In this document: piece after piece, positions 39,160 to 48,151 of the stretch
Numbering within the stretch: position 1 is the stretch's first letter
Layout: each line of letters begins with the position of its first letter
NCBI GenBank assembly: GCA_003676145.1
Contig: NAUB01000022.1
Span: forward strand, 1-64,000
Reading direction: 5' to 3'
From: a gamma proteobacterium symbiont of Stewartia floridana
Lineage (GTDB): Bacteria > Pseudomonadota > Gammaproteobacteria > Chromatiales > Chromatiaceae
DNA: 64,000 nt
The notes under the pieces: model-generated
Told to the model about the DNA's origin: nothing
Seen by the model: only the letters and a program-made list of their open reading frames with translations
Database searches by the model: none
Position numbers and translations under genes: made by a program

Positions 39160-40326
39160 CTACTGAACCTGTTTTACCGCCTGACCGGATGGGGCATCAC
39201 GATGACCAAGCCAGAGTATGGCGATGATCACCGCAATCAGCGCATAACCGGCTGCCACCCAATAGGGCGCCTCCGGCCCCATGCCGCTCCACAGATAGCC
39301 ACTCAACAGACTGCCGAAGGCGCCGCCGGCGCCAAAACTGATACTGCTGTAGAGTGCCTGCCCCCGCCCCTGGTGCTTGCCGACAAAATAGTGATGCACC
39401 ATATGGATCGCTGCTGCGTGGAAGGTGCCGAAAGTCGCTGCGTGCATCACCTGCGCCAGCAACACCATGGGCATCTGATCAGAGGTGGTCGCCACCAGTA
39501 CCCAGCGCACCACCGCGATCGCCAGACTGGCGATCAGCACCGTCCTGGCCCCCCAACGATGCAGCAGGTGGTGCATCACCAGGAACACCAGCACCTCAAC
39601 CACGACACCCAAAGCCCACAACTGGCCGATCAGGCTGCTGCTGTAACCGATCTCCTCCATATAGATGGAATAGAAGGCGTAGTAGGCACTGTGGCTCGCC
39701 TGCATCAGAAAGCAGACCAGCAGAAAAGCGATGATCTCCCGGCGTTTCAGCACATCGAGAATCGAACCTTGTGCATGCTGCACCACGCCGGCTCCCTTTT
39801 CCGGCACCAGCAGGCTGTAGAGAAAGATTCCCATATAGAGCACCAGCACCACTTGTGGCACCAGGCCCACACCCCACTCCTCGAGCATGAAGCCGAGTGC
39901 CAGGACAGCCAGAATAAAACCGACCGAACCCCACAGACGAATCCGGCTGTAGTGCTGAATGCGCTCGCGCAGATAGCTCATGGTCACCGCCTCGAACTGG
40001 GGTAAGGAGGCGTTCCAGAAGAAGCTGAACAGCATCATCACCAGGGCCAGTGGCCAGTAGCCGTCAACAAAGAAGACCCCAACGAAACAGATCACTGAGA
40101 AGAGAGAAGCGAAACGCACGATCGGCATGCGTTGTCCGGTATGATCGGCAATCCAGCCCCAGATGTTCGGTGCAATCAGTTTGGTGACCATGATCACCGC
40201 CATCAACTCACCGATCTCTGCCGGGGAGTAGCCCCGATCCTGCAGGTAGAGCCCCCAGAACGGCAGCAGTGCCCCGAGTGAAGCAAAGTAGAAGAAGTAG
40301 AAACCAGAGAGGCGCCAGTAAGGCAT
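39160..40326 (-). CDS. MFS transporter, HcaT-like (MFS_1_like)
   Basis: A 388-residue inner-membrane carrier with 12 hydrophobic segments. The N terminus (FYFFYFASLGALLPFWGLYL) and ADHTGQRMPIVR after helix 2 are typical of the MFS_1_like group, which includes the E. coli phenylpropionate permease HcaT and nucleoside/sugar symporters. The substrate cannot be predicted. It is followed on its upstream side by aroC with an 8-base gap, so it is probably co-transcribed with aroC. Confidence 0.85.
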   Translation of the reverse strand: MPYWRLSGFYFFYFASLGALLPFWGLYLQDRGYSPAEIGELMAVIMVTKLIAPNIWGWIADHTGQRMPIVRFASLFSVICFVGVFFVDGYWPLALVMMLFSFFWNASLPQFEAVTMSYLRERIQHYSRIRLWGSVGFILAVLALGFMLEEWGVGLVPQVVLVLYMGIFLYSLLVPEKGAGVVQHAQGSILDVLKRREIIAFLLVCFLMQASHSAYYAFYSIYMEEIGYSSSLIGQLWALGVVVEVLVFLVMHHLLHRWGARTVLIASLAIAVVRWVLVATTSDQMPMVLLAQVMHAATFGTFHAAAIHMVHHYFVGKHQGRGQALYSSISFGAGGAFGSLLSGYLWSGMGPEAPYWVAAGYALIAVIIAILWLGHRDAPSGQAVKQVQ

Positions 40327-40334
40327 CCTTCTAT

Positions 40335-41426
40335 CTAACCACCAAGATCTGCAAGGCCCGACTCGACATCCATGTTCTGTCCACGGTGGCGCAACAGATG
40401 ATCGATGATCACAATCGCCATCATCGCCTCGGCAATCGGTGTGGCGCGAATGCCCACACAGGGATCATGGCGCCCTTTGGTAACCACCTCCACCGATTCA
40501 CCCGAACGGTTCACCGTCTGACCGGGCAGTCGCAGGCTGGAAGTGGGTTTCAGTGCAATTGAGGCCACCAGATCCTGGCCACTGGAGATCCCACCCAATA
40601 CGCCGCCGGCGTGATTGGTGAGAAAACCCTCCGGAGTCATCTCGTCACGATGTTCGGTCCCTTTCTGTTCCACGCAGAGAAAACCATCACCGATCTCCAC
40701 CCCTTTGACCGCATTGATGCTCATCAGGGCGTGGGCCAGATCCGCATCGAGTCTGTCGAAAATCGGCTCGCCGAGACCGGCCAGCATACCGCTGGCGACC
40801 ACATTGATGCGCGCACCGATGGAGTTACCCTCTTTACGCAGCTCATCCATGTAGGCTTCCATCTCCGGCACTTTGGCAGCATCCGGGCAGAAGAATGGAT
40901 TCTGCTCGACCTGATCCCAGTCGAACTGCTCCGCCCGGATCGGGCCGATCTGTGAAAGATAACCGCGCACCTGGATGCCGTAGCGTTGCTGTAGATATTT
41001 CTTGGCGATTCCACCGGCGGCCACCCGCATCGCGGTCTCCCGTGCGGATGAGCGACCACCCCCCCGATAGTCACGGAAACCGTACTTCTGGTTGTAGGTA
41101 TAGTCCGCATGACCCGGCCGGAAACGGTCCATGATGTCGGAGTAGTCTTTGGAACGCTGATCCGTATTGCGGATCAACAGACCGATCGGCGTACCGGTGG
41201 TCTTGCCTTCGAACACCCCGGACAGAATCTCCACCTCATCCGCTTCACGACGCTGGGTGGTGTGACGGGAAGTGCCAGGCTTGCGACGGTCCAGGTCGTG
41301 CTGAAGGTCCGCCTCACTGAGCGCCAGCCCGGGAGGACAACCATCCACGATACAGCCGATGGCGGGACCATGGGACTCTCCAAAGGAGGTCACCGTAAAG
41401 AGTTTGCCGATACTATTACCTGACAC
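40335..41426 (-). CDS. aroC: Chorismate synthase
   Basis: The last step of the shikimate pathway: FMN-dependent loss of phosphate from EPSP to give chorismate. It has 363 residues. Signatures [37 protein letters not shown] and [18 protein letters not shown] are all visible. The start is a GTG. In the same direction lie the TolC-like gene upstream (20-base gap) and the MFS gene downstream. Confidence 0.97.
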   Translation of the reverse strand: MSGNSIGKLFTVTSFGESHGPAIGCIVDGCPPGLALSEADLQHDLDRRKPGTSRHTTQRREADEVEILSGVFEGKTTGTPIGLLIRNTDQRSKDYSDIMDRFRPGHADYTYNQKYGFRDYRGGGRSSARETAMRVAAGGIAKKYLQQRYGIQVRGYLSQIGPIRAEQFDWDQVEQNPFFCPDAAKVPEMEAYMDELRKEGNSIGARINVVASGMLAGLGEPIFDRLDADLAHALMSINAVKGVEIGDGFLCVEQKGTEHRDEMTPEGFLTNHAGGVLGGISSGQDLVASIALKPTSSLRLPGQTVNRSGESVEVVTKGRHDPCVGIRATPIAEAMMAIVIIDHLLRHRGQNMDVESGLADLGG

Positions 41427-41446
41427 AGAAACCTACCTCTTGGGAA

Positions 41447-42766
41447 TCACTTTTCCAACCAGCCATTGACCGTCTCCAGATCACTCTCACTGAGAGTTCC
41501 GGCAGCGGATTTCAAGGCCAGACCGTTGAGGATATAGCCATACCGGGAGTTCAGATAGTCACGCTGAGACGAGAAGAGATTGCGTTGTACATTCAACACA
41601 TCCACGATGGTACGGGTACCCACTTCATAACCGGCCTGGGTCGACTCCAAGGCACTCTGGGCGGAAACCGTAGCCGCTTTCAGCGCCTCCACCTGACTGA
41701 TGGTGGAGAGTACGCCACGGAAGGCATCCCGAACCTGGCGGTTGACCCCTCTTCGGGTCTGATCGAGACTCTGCTGGGCGGCCCGGTAGTTGGCCTGGGA
41801 CTGACGGGTCGAGGCACTCACCGCCCCACCGGTATAGATCGGCACTTCGAGAGAGAGCCCGATTTTGGCGGTATCCGCTTCGGTTGCCCGATCACTGTCA
41901 CTGCGATTGATGGAATAGCCACCCACCAGATCAAGGGTCGGGTAGTGTCCCGATTTGCTTACATCGATCTCCTGCTCCAGCACCTTCAGGTTGGAACGGG
42001 CGGCGATGATGCTGTAGTTCTGCTGCTGGGCGGTATCCGACCAATCCGTAAGATTGTTGGGGACCGGTGGATTGAGCAGCAAGCCATCCCCCAGCTTGGC
42101 GAGATCGCTCTTCGCCTTGGGGCCGATGATTTCAAAGAGTGCTTCCCAGGCATTATCGAGGCTGTTTTCAGCGGCAATCTCCGATGCCCGGGCTGCGTCG
42201 TAGGCCGCCTTGGCTTCATGCACATCGGTGATCGCGATCAAGCCCACATCGAAACGCTGTTGGGCCTGTTCCAGCTGTCGCCCGGTCGCCTCACGCTCCG
42301 CATTGGCCACCCGCAGATCATCCTCAGCGGAGAGGATATCGAAATAGGCGGTGGTGCTGCGAACCATCAGGTCGATCTCAGCCGAGGCAAAGTCCGCTTC
42401 CGCCTGGGCGATGGTGCTGTCTGACTGCTCCAGCTGTACCAGACGATCCCGTCGATAGATCGGTTGGGTCAGATTCAGTCCAAGACCACTCTCACGATAG
42501 GTGCTTGTATCATCCACCGAGGTACCCTGTAGGGTTTTCACATCACTGCGCACTGCATCATAGGTGGCGCCCAAACCGATCGTCGGCAGCAACTGGGAAC
42601 GGGCCAGGCTCTTCGACTCACGGGCCGAATTCAACTGTTCCTTCGCGGCCTGAAGCTGAGGATCATTTTCCAGGGCAAGCCGATAGACCGACATCAAGTC
42701 ATCCGCCTGAGAAAGGGGCATCCATAGAAACAGGAAAAGTATCGCCAATTGCTTCGTGGGTCTCAT
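41447..42766 (-). CDS. TolC family outer-membrane channel
   Basis: A 439-residue TolC-type protein with a signal peptide (about 1-22, ending SQA). Two structural repeats of long amphipathic helices are present, typical of the trimeric tunnel (LALENDPQLQAAKEQLNSAR and later RRGVNRQVRDAFRGVLSTIS). The GYEVGTRTIVDVLNVQRNLF motif near the C terminus is characteristic of TolC itself. It would work with a periplasmic adaptor and an inner-membrane pump encoded elsewhere. It is upstream of aroC in the same direction. Confidence 0.9.
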   Translation of the reverse strand: MRPTKQLAILFLFLWMPLSQADDLMSVYRLALENDPQLQAAKEQLNSARESKSLARSQLLPTIGLGATYDAVRSDVKTLQGTSVDDTSTYRESGLGLNLTQPIYRRDRLVQLEQSDSTIAQAEADFASAEIDLMVRSTTAYFDILSAEDDLRVANAEREATGRQLEQAQQRFDVGLIAITDVHEAKAAYDAARASEIAAENSLDNAWEALFEIIGPKAKSDLAKLGDGLLLNPPVPNNLTDWSDTAQQQNYSIIAARSNLKVLEQEIDVSKSGHYPTLDLVGGYSINRSDSDRATEADTAKIGLSLEVPIYTGGAVSASTRQSQANYRAAQQSLDQTRRGVNRQVRDAFRGVLSTISQVEALKAATVSAQSALESTQAGYEVGTRTIVDVLNVQRNLFSSQRDYLNSRYGYILNGLALKSAAGTLSESDLETVNGWLEK

Positions 42767-42870
42767 TGTTTTTCCATTGATTACGTGAAATTTAACGATT
42801 TCGGAATGACGGGCACTTTATCATATTAAGCGTCCATAAGTATCAGGGCCTGGTCACTCTCAAGTGCCGC

Positions 42871-43725
42871 TTACTCCTGTTCGGGCATCGGCGGAACCAG
42901 CAGTTGCGGATCGATGCGGGCGGCCCGGAGATTCATACGCCAGTCGAGATGGGGACCGGTCACCCGACCGGTGGCGCCTATCTCGGCAATCGGATCACCC
43001 TGCTTTACCACCTGCCCTTCCTTTACCAGGATCTTATTCAGATGCAGGAAAGAGGACGACAATTGCAGACCGTGATCAATGATCAAGGTTCCGCCTGAGA
43101 AGAACATATCCGGATGGGCCAGAGTCACCACACCTGCGGCGGGGGCAACCACCAGGGTACCGACCGGCGCCGCCACATCGACCCCATAGTGGGGACGCCT
43201 GGGCTCACCATTGAGAATACGCTGGCTGCCGAAGACACCGGATATCACCCCCTTTGAGGGCCAGATGAAACCGTTGAGGAAGTCGGTACGGTCCTCATTC
43301 AGCTTGCGCGCCTGCTTGACCAGCGCAACGTCCTTTTTGATCCTCTCCCAGTCCCGTTTTGGCGGCGAGACCTTACTCGGCGGCAATCCATCGATACGCT
43401 GTATCTGGTACTCGCGGGCCTTGATGGTGAATTGACGGCTCTGCCTGGGCTGGCCGTCCCGGCTCACCACCAGCTTGTGCTGTAACGGGGCGTCCCGATC
43501 AAACCCCACCAGAAACTCACCGGTCCTGGAGACCTTCACCGATTGACCATTCACCGATACCTGACTGCCCGGCTCTACCTGACCGATCAACATCCCACCT
43601 TGAACGTAATCCCCTTCCAGGGTCATCGCCACGGCAGGCCGCAGAGCCATCATCAGCAGCAAGAGTAACCAGCCGATGAAGGATGAGCCTTTGATGTTGG
43701 GTAAGTTGATCATAAACGGGTCCAT
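42871..43725 (-). CDS. M23 family metallopeptidase (LytM)
   Basis: A periplasmic peptidoglycan endopeptidase of the M23 type, 284 residues from the ATG at 43725 (43713 is also possible). A signal peptide follows (SSFIGWLLLLLMMALRPAVA). Next come an N-terminal beta domain and the LytM core with Zn ligands in HYGVDVAAPVG and the second His motif in GPHLDWRM. A longer reading frame to 43869 would overlap the tRNA-Leu promoter and lacks a usable signal, so it is not chosen. The catalytic set looks complete, so it is probably an active hydrolase and not an EnvC/NlpD-like activator. Confidence 0.88.
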   Translation of the reverse strand: MDPFMINLPNIKGSSFIGWLLLLLMMALRPAVAMTLEGDYVQGGMLIGQVEPGSQVSVNGQSVKVSRTGEFLVGFDRDAPLQHKLVVSRDGQPRQSRQFTIKAREYQIQRIDGLPPSKVSPPKRDWERIKKDVALVKQARKLNEDRTDFLNGFIWPSKGVISGVFGSQRILNGEPRRPHYGVDVAAPVGTLVVAPAAGVVTLAHPDMFFSGGTLIIDHGLQLSSSFLHLNKILVKEGQVVKQGDPIAEIGATGRVTGPHLDWRMNLRAARIDPQLLVPPMPEQE

Positions 43726-43805
43726 TCTATTAGGTTCATTTGTTCTGAGCCGGGATTGGCAGGCCTGTGTGGCGAGCCTACAACATAACGATTCCAAACC
43801 AAAGA

Positions 43806-43834
43806 TTGACAGACACCCAAACTGCTTGTAGAGT
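43806..43834 (+). promoter_or_regulatory. Sigma-70 promoter of tRNA-Leu
   Basis: TTGACA, 17 bases, TAGAGT, with predicted start near 43842 and the tRNA at 43875. A perfect -35 and ideal spacing make it convincing. Confidence 0.6.
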
Positions 43835-43874
43835 TCGCGGTCTCCAGCCGATCTGCATCGGCAAACCACATCAT

Positions 43875-43961
43875 GCCGAGGTGGTGAAATTGGTAGACAC
43901 GCTAGCTTCAGGTGCTAGTGGGGGCAACCCCGTGGAGGTTCAAGTCCTCTCCTCGGCACCA
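43875..43961 (+). tRNA. tRNA-Leu (anticodon CAG)
   Basis: Class II tRNA, 87 bases including an encoded CCA. The acceptor stem GCCGAGG pairs with CCTCGGC. The D arm is GTG-AAATTGGTAGA-CAC. The anticodon stem CTAGC/GCTAG holds the loop TTCAGGT, giving anticodon CAG at 43909-43911, which reads CUG. The long variable arm GGGG-CAA-CCCC is typical of Leu, and the T loop is TTCAAGT. Confidence 0.97.
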
Positions 43962-44052
43962 TCTTTACTTCATAGACAAGATTCAATCCCCCATCCACCT
44001 ATCCCATAAGCAACCTGTGGTTGTCAGCAGGGGGCGACTTAGTTTCATGAGA

Positions 44053-45606
44053 TTAGTTTTGACTTAAAACACCACCTCGAAACCAGATCTGTTTGAAGTC
44101 CGCATCCAGTGTGAATGTTGGTAGGTGGTATACCACACCATTGGCATACCTGAGCACGAGATTGTAACCATCGAACTCATAGTGCCCTCTCTGATCTTCG
44201 CTCAGCTGCACGTTTGATCGTTTTTCAGCCTCACCAAGCACCTCTCCATTGACCCGAACAGTTTCACTTTTTCGATTCGTGAACCTTCCATCCCGACTGA
44301 ACCGATCACCCCAGGCGGTTGTCGACGCGAAATCCTCACCGCGATAGGTGGTTGAGGCCAGCCACTCTCCATCAAGCCGGGTTCCCGCAGGGATTGGTTG
44401 GGTCTTGCGTTGTCTTCCCCTGGGAACCACATAGTGGGATCGATCCATATGCCAGGCGAAGCTGTAGCGCTCCCCGTCATATTTCCACCACCCCCAGCGA
44501 TCGGGTTCCCGATTTTGCGACTTCGCCACATCGAGTTGATTGGGTGCCACAGGGAGCCCATCCATCACCCGGCCGCTCTTGGTCAGCAGGTAGATCTCTT
44601 CGTGCAGCGGACTGTTTCCCTGAACTTTGGATCCCTCATAGACGTAGAGAATGGTTTCGATCTCATCCAGCGACAGACCATCCCCTGGATTGGTGGTATA
44701 GGCATAGCCTTTTTCCTGTTTCTGTTTTTCGAGTTTTTTGCGCTGACTTGGTGAAAGCCTGTCAACTTCCCCGACCCAGTTCAGACGATACTCGGCAGGT
44801 GAATCATAGGCGTAGATAACCGGTTTACCGGTTTTCGTACTGGTGCCATAGACACAATAGTCATTGTAGGTCTCCCGGGCACTGGTAAAGGGGTCTCGCA
44901 TATAGAGTTTGCCGAAGCGTTCGGAATAGGTGTAATAACCTGACTTCTTCTTTTTCAAATCGGGAAATTCGTACTCACCGGATTCATACAGGATGACGGT
45001 GTAATCTCCACGCGACTCACCGCTCACGGTTTTTTGTCCCACATAACGTCCCGCTCTGATGGAACCACCTTTCTTTACTCCACGGACCTTCGGAGTACCG
45101 GTCTCCAGATCGAGCCCACGCCACTCCGCCTTGGCGTTGGCTATCTCATCCTGATCCATGGCTTTCAAAATGGTGTATCCCTGATCCTTCAGGCTCTCAG
45201 ACACATTCTCACCAATCATGATCATGGCGAGTCGTACATAGAGCAGATCCGCACTGAACGCCACCGCACCCAACATCCCAATGGAGCCATCACTGCGGCG
45301 AAATTTACGAAAGCCGAACGAGCGGTTGAAACTCTCCCGGGTAAATCGACTCAATCCATCAACCCACTGGCCCTGGGGTGCCCGACTGGTCTCCAGTTTA
45401 TTGGTCAACCAGGATTTGACACTCTCACCTTCAAGCAGTTGTTTGGGGTAGTACTTGACCATGATGTCCGCATTCTGGTTCAGCGGCTTGAAAAGCACGG
45501 TTTTCTTCGCAGGATCGTCATACCGATTCCACCCGGTGGGTATTTCAACCGCTGAAACCACTCCGCTTATGAGTAGCGCTGTGAAGAGTAATATCATCCT
45601 GACCAT
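44053..45606 (-). CDS. Secreted protein of unknown function, paralog 2 of a tandem pair
   Basis: I do not recognise this 517-residue protein. Residues 1-19 are a Sec signal peptide (ending VSA). An N-terminal domain (about 22-165) carries PTGWNRYDDPAKK, KYYPKQLLEGES and RRSDGSIG. A middle domain has GGSIRAGRYVGQK and LYESGEYEFPD. The C-terminal half has VDRLSPSQRKK, IETILYVYEGSKVQGN and DGLPVAPNQLDVAKSQNREP, then RWGWWKY and IPAGTRLDGEW, and the end is HLPTFTLDADFKQIWFRGG. It is a full-length paralog of the adjacent gene, 66 bases upstream, so the pair is one operon. Expected location: periplasm or outside. Confidence 0.8.
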   Translation of the reverse strand: MVRMILLFTALLISGVVSAVEIPTGWNRYDDPAKKTVLFKPLNQNADIMVKYYPKQLLEGESVKSWLTNKLETSRAPQGQWVDGLSRFTRESFNRSFGFRKFRRSDGSIGMLGAVAFSADLLYVRLAMIMIGENVSESLKDQGYTILKAMDQDEIANAKAEWRGLDLETGTPKVRGVKKGGSIRAGRYVGQKTVSGESRGDYTVILYESGEYEFPDLKKKKSGYYTYSERFGKLYMRDPFTSARETYNDYCVYGTSTKTGKPVIYAYDSPAEYRLNWVGEVDRLSPSQRKKLEKQKQEKGYAYTTNPGDGLSLDEIETILYVYEGSKVQGNSPLHEEIYLLTKSGRVMDGLPVAPNQLDVAKSQNREPDRWGWWKYDGERYSFAWHMDRSHYVVPRGRQRKTQPIPAGTRLDGEWLASTTYRGEDFASTTAWGDRFSRDGRFTNRKSETVRVNGEVLGEAEKRSNVQLSEDQRGHYEFDGYNLVLRYANGVVYHLPTFTLDADFKQIWFRGGVLSQN

Positions 45607-45672
45607 AAGCTCGTTCCCTGAAGCTGTGTGCCAAACCTGTAGTTCACAGGTAGTGTCTAGTGACTGATTCAG

Positions 45673-47346
45673 TTATTTTTTGGATAAGTATCCACCTTCG
45701 AACCAGATGCCTGAAAACCGATCATTGAGTGCGAAGGTGGGCAGGTATTTCACGACACCACTATCATATTTCAGTATCAGGGTATAACCATCGAATTCGT
45801 AGCTGCCGACACGATTTTTATTTGGTGGACGCCGGGTGCTGGATCCACCACCTACGCTATTGCCAATCACGTTTACTGCTGAGAACTCATCTGAGTTATG
45901 TGCTGTTACCAAAGGTCCCACGCCCATCGATCCGCCAGCCTGTTTTGTATTGCTGCGGTAGCGTTTGAAGCGCCCGCTGTCATCCAGATAGACACCCCAG
46001 AATGAGACATCGGAGAAGTCCAGACTGACAAAACTTGAGGAGCTTCCCCAATCCCCGCTCAGGCGAGTACCGGCCGGTATCGGCATTGACCTGATCTGCT
46101 TCCCGGTTGGTGTTTTAAACTGCTTTTGTTCAATATTCCAGGAGAATCGATAACCATCATCACTCTGTTTCCACCAGCCCCATCGACCAGGCTCACGACT
46201 TCGGGATTTGGCCGCATCCAGCCTTGACGGTGCCACAGGCAATCCATCCCTGACCCGTCCATCCTTCATCAACAGATAGATAGCCTCCTCGATTTGGTAT
46301 CCGCCATAGGTGTAGGCATCCTCATAGGTATAGAGAATGGCCTCGATCTGATCGTTGCTTACGCCCTGGCCTGGTTCAGTGACATAGGGATAACCTGGCT
46401 CATCCGCCCGTTGCAGACTTTTGAGCTGTTTTCGCTGCCGGGGTGAGAGACGATCGACTGGCCCGGCCCATCTCAAGCGGTAACGGTGATTGCCGTCTCT
46501 GGCATAGATCATCGGTAACTCGAGACTCTGATTGAAACCATAGACGCAGAAGTTCTCATCGGCTCGATAGCTGCTGTTGTAAAAATCCTCCGCCAGATTG
46601 AGCCGGCCATTCGCCTGGGAATAGACAAAGCGACCCGATTCGTCATGACCCCGGGTGAATTCGAATTCACCGGATTCGTAGAGTACAACCTCAAACAGAC
46701 TCCTGACCTCATCATCCCAGGTCTTAGATCCCACATACCGCCCTGCTTTGATCCGCCCCCCCAGTTTCATACCATTGATCTTTGGTGGACGGGTTTCGAT
46801 ACGCTTCTCGCGCCCTTCATTCACAGCCGCTATTTTTTCGACGTCATAAATATTGGTCAGAATCTGAAAGCCCTGTTTGATCAGATTATTGTTTGGATCG
46901 TTTTGCCCTTTGATCATGATCGCAAGACGGACTTGATCCCGGTCAGCGGATACCGCAACCGCATGCAGTTCTCCAAGCTGGCCGTCGGAACGTTTGAAGC
47001 GGCGTAACGCATGGGCATAGTTGGCGGTATCTCTTACTACTTCCGCATCCCCCTGCCATTCACCTTTTGGCGCTTTTCGACTGGAAACCCTGTTTCCCAG
47101 CCAAGCACTGATATCCAGCGATCCCAAAGGCTCTTTTGGATAGTATTTAATTAATAGGTCTGAATTGGCATTATGCGGTCGAAAGACCTGAGCATGCTTT
47201 GTACTATCGTATTCTTGCTGCCATCCTGAAGGCGTGTCAGCGGCTAAGCCGTTGGACAGAAGCAAATAAGAGAAGAGCGTTGCAGCCAGCCATTTACCCA
47301 CGGACGCATACAGATTGATCAACAACGGTGAGCGAATCCTTTCCAC
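45673..47346 (-). CDS. Secreted protein of unknown function, paralog 1 of a tandem pair
   Basis: A 557-residue secreted protein, paralogous along its whole length to the next gene. The signal peptide runs to about residue 35 (LFSYLLLSNGLAA). Shared blocks are PSGWQQEYDSTK, KYYPKEPLGSLD, RFKRSDGQLGE, GGRIKAGRYVGSK, LYESGEFEF, RWAGPVDRLSPRQRKQL, IEAILYTYEDA, GLPVAPSRLDAAKSRSREP plus RWGWWK, and LPTFALNDRFSGIWFEGG. It is about 40 residues longer, mainly through an insertion near 480-515 (QAGGSMGVGPLV to SSTRRPPNK). The start is a GTG after AAGGATATTTCAG. The first gene of the pair. Confidence 0.8.
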   Translation of the reverse strand: MERIRSPLLINLYASVGKWLAATLFSYLLLSNGLAADTPSGWQQEYDSTKHAQVFRPHNANSDLLIKYYPKEPLGSLDISAWLGNRVSSRKAPKGEWQGDAEVVRDTANYAHALRRFKRSDGQLGELHAVAVSADRDQVRLAIMIKGQNDPNNNLIKQGFQILTNIYDVEKIAAVNEGREKRIETRPPKINGMKLGGRIKAGRYVGSKTWDDEVRSLFEVVLYESGEFEFTRGHDESGRFVYSQANGRLNLAEDFYNSSYRADENFCVYGFNQSLELPMIYARDGNHRYRLRWAGPVDRLSPRQRKQLKSLQRADEPGYPYVTEPGQGVSNDQIEAILYTYEDAYTYGGYQIEEAIYLLMKDGRVRDGLPVAPSRLDAAKSRSREPGRWGWWKQSDDGYRFSWNIEQKQFKTPTGKQIRSMPIPAGTRLSGDWGSSSSFVSLDFSDVSFWGVYLDDSGRFKRYRSNTKQAGGSMGVGPLVTAHNSDEFSAVNVIGNSVGGGSSTRRPPNKNRVGSYEFDGYTLILKYDSGVVKYLPTFALNDRFSGIWFEGGYLSKK

Positions 47347-47537
47347 CTGAAATATCCTTGTAGCACTACTTTGCTAATCGTGAAGAGTTGGAATTATATT
47401 TCCATCCTCTACCAAGTACAAACCTCGTCAAACATAATCAAACAATGTTCTACAGATCCAATTGCACAAGATTTTTTCCAGCTAAATTTCCCTCATCAGT
47501 ACCGTGAGCTTATTTGGTTACGCCCTCAAAGGGCGTA

Positions 47538-47564
47538 CTAGGGCCTGTTAACACTAATCCGACA
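47538..47564. repeat. Dispersed repeat family A, copy 7
   Basis: CTAGGGCCTGTTAACACTAA followed by TCCGACA is the reverse complement of the end of copy 1 over about 22 bases. Confidence 0.7.
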
Positions 47565-47667
47565 CTATCTTTTCAAGACACCCAAATTGGAATGAACTCA
47601 TTGATTGCGACTTCAGATTTTTTTAGTCAATCATGATGTTGCGCACAATAATAACCACTATCGTTTT

Positions 47668-47756
47668 ACCACGAAGAACACGAAGCGCACGAAGGATGGT
47701 GCTTCTGAGGCGAATAATTTATGTTGTTCCTTCGTGCACTTCGTGTTCTTCGTGGT
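47668..47756. repeat. Inverted-repeat hairpin family C
   Basis: The left arm, CCACGAAGAACACGAAGCGC then ACGAAGG, and the right arm 33 bases later are reverse complements at 26 of 27 positions. CCACGAAGAACACGAAG-type hairpins are widespread between genes of environmental bacteria. Confidence 0.75.
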
Positions 47757-48151
47757 CATACAATGCAACCTGACAACAACTCAAACCCCCGTTTCGATAA
47801 CACCTGTGCCAGTCTCCATGGCACAGCCTGGGATTTGTCCATGTCAATCAGTCACCCTTTTGATCAATCGCCATTCTAAATTCCACTGCTGCAACAGATT
47901 CCATGATTCCCATAAGGCGCGATGAACAGGTTCAAGACACTGAAATTTCCTCATGCCAGGGAACGCCATTTCTGAGTAGCTGTTTTGAGTGGTTTCAAAC
48001 AGTTGAATCACCTCAAATCCGCATCCTCTCTCATCGACCGGATAAGATATTCCGCCATCCGTTGACCAATACTTGCCAATTTTCACGAATTTACTCTAAA
48101 ATAGATCAGTAATTCATTGATTTAATTTTGAATATCCCTAAATACCAGGCC

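Larger units (their letters stand above)
47347..48151. other. 800-base intergenic region rich in repeats
   Basis: Divergent region between the tandem secreted genes and the serine hydrolase gene. It contains repeat family A copy 7 (47538) and the family C hairpin (47668-47756). Short open frames in it run across the repeats or have no recognisable features, so I do not call a gene. Confidence 0.6.

Noticed and set aside
41585-42424. Plus-strand frame of 279 codons over the TolC-like gene
   Set aside because: It is an antisense shadow with no family features.
43726-43869. N-terminal extension of the M23 peptidase
   Set aside because: The extension would lie in the tRNA-Leu promoter region and lacks a signal peptide. 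The internal ATG is followed by a proper one.
47844-48086. Minus-strand frame of 80 codons upstream of the serine hydrolase
   Set aside because: No homology is recognised, there is no ribosome site, and it lies in a repeat-rich intergenic stretch. It could be a gene relic but the support is too weak.
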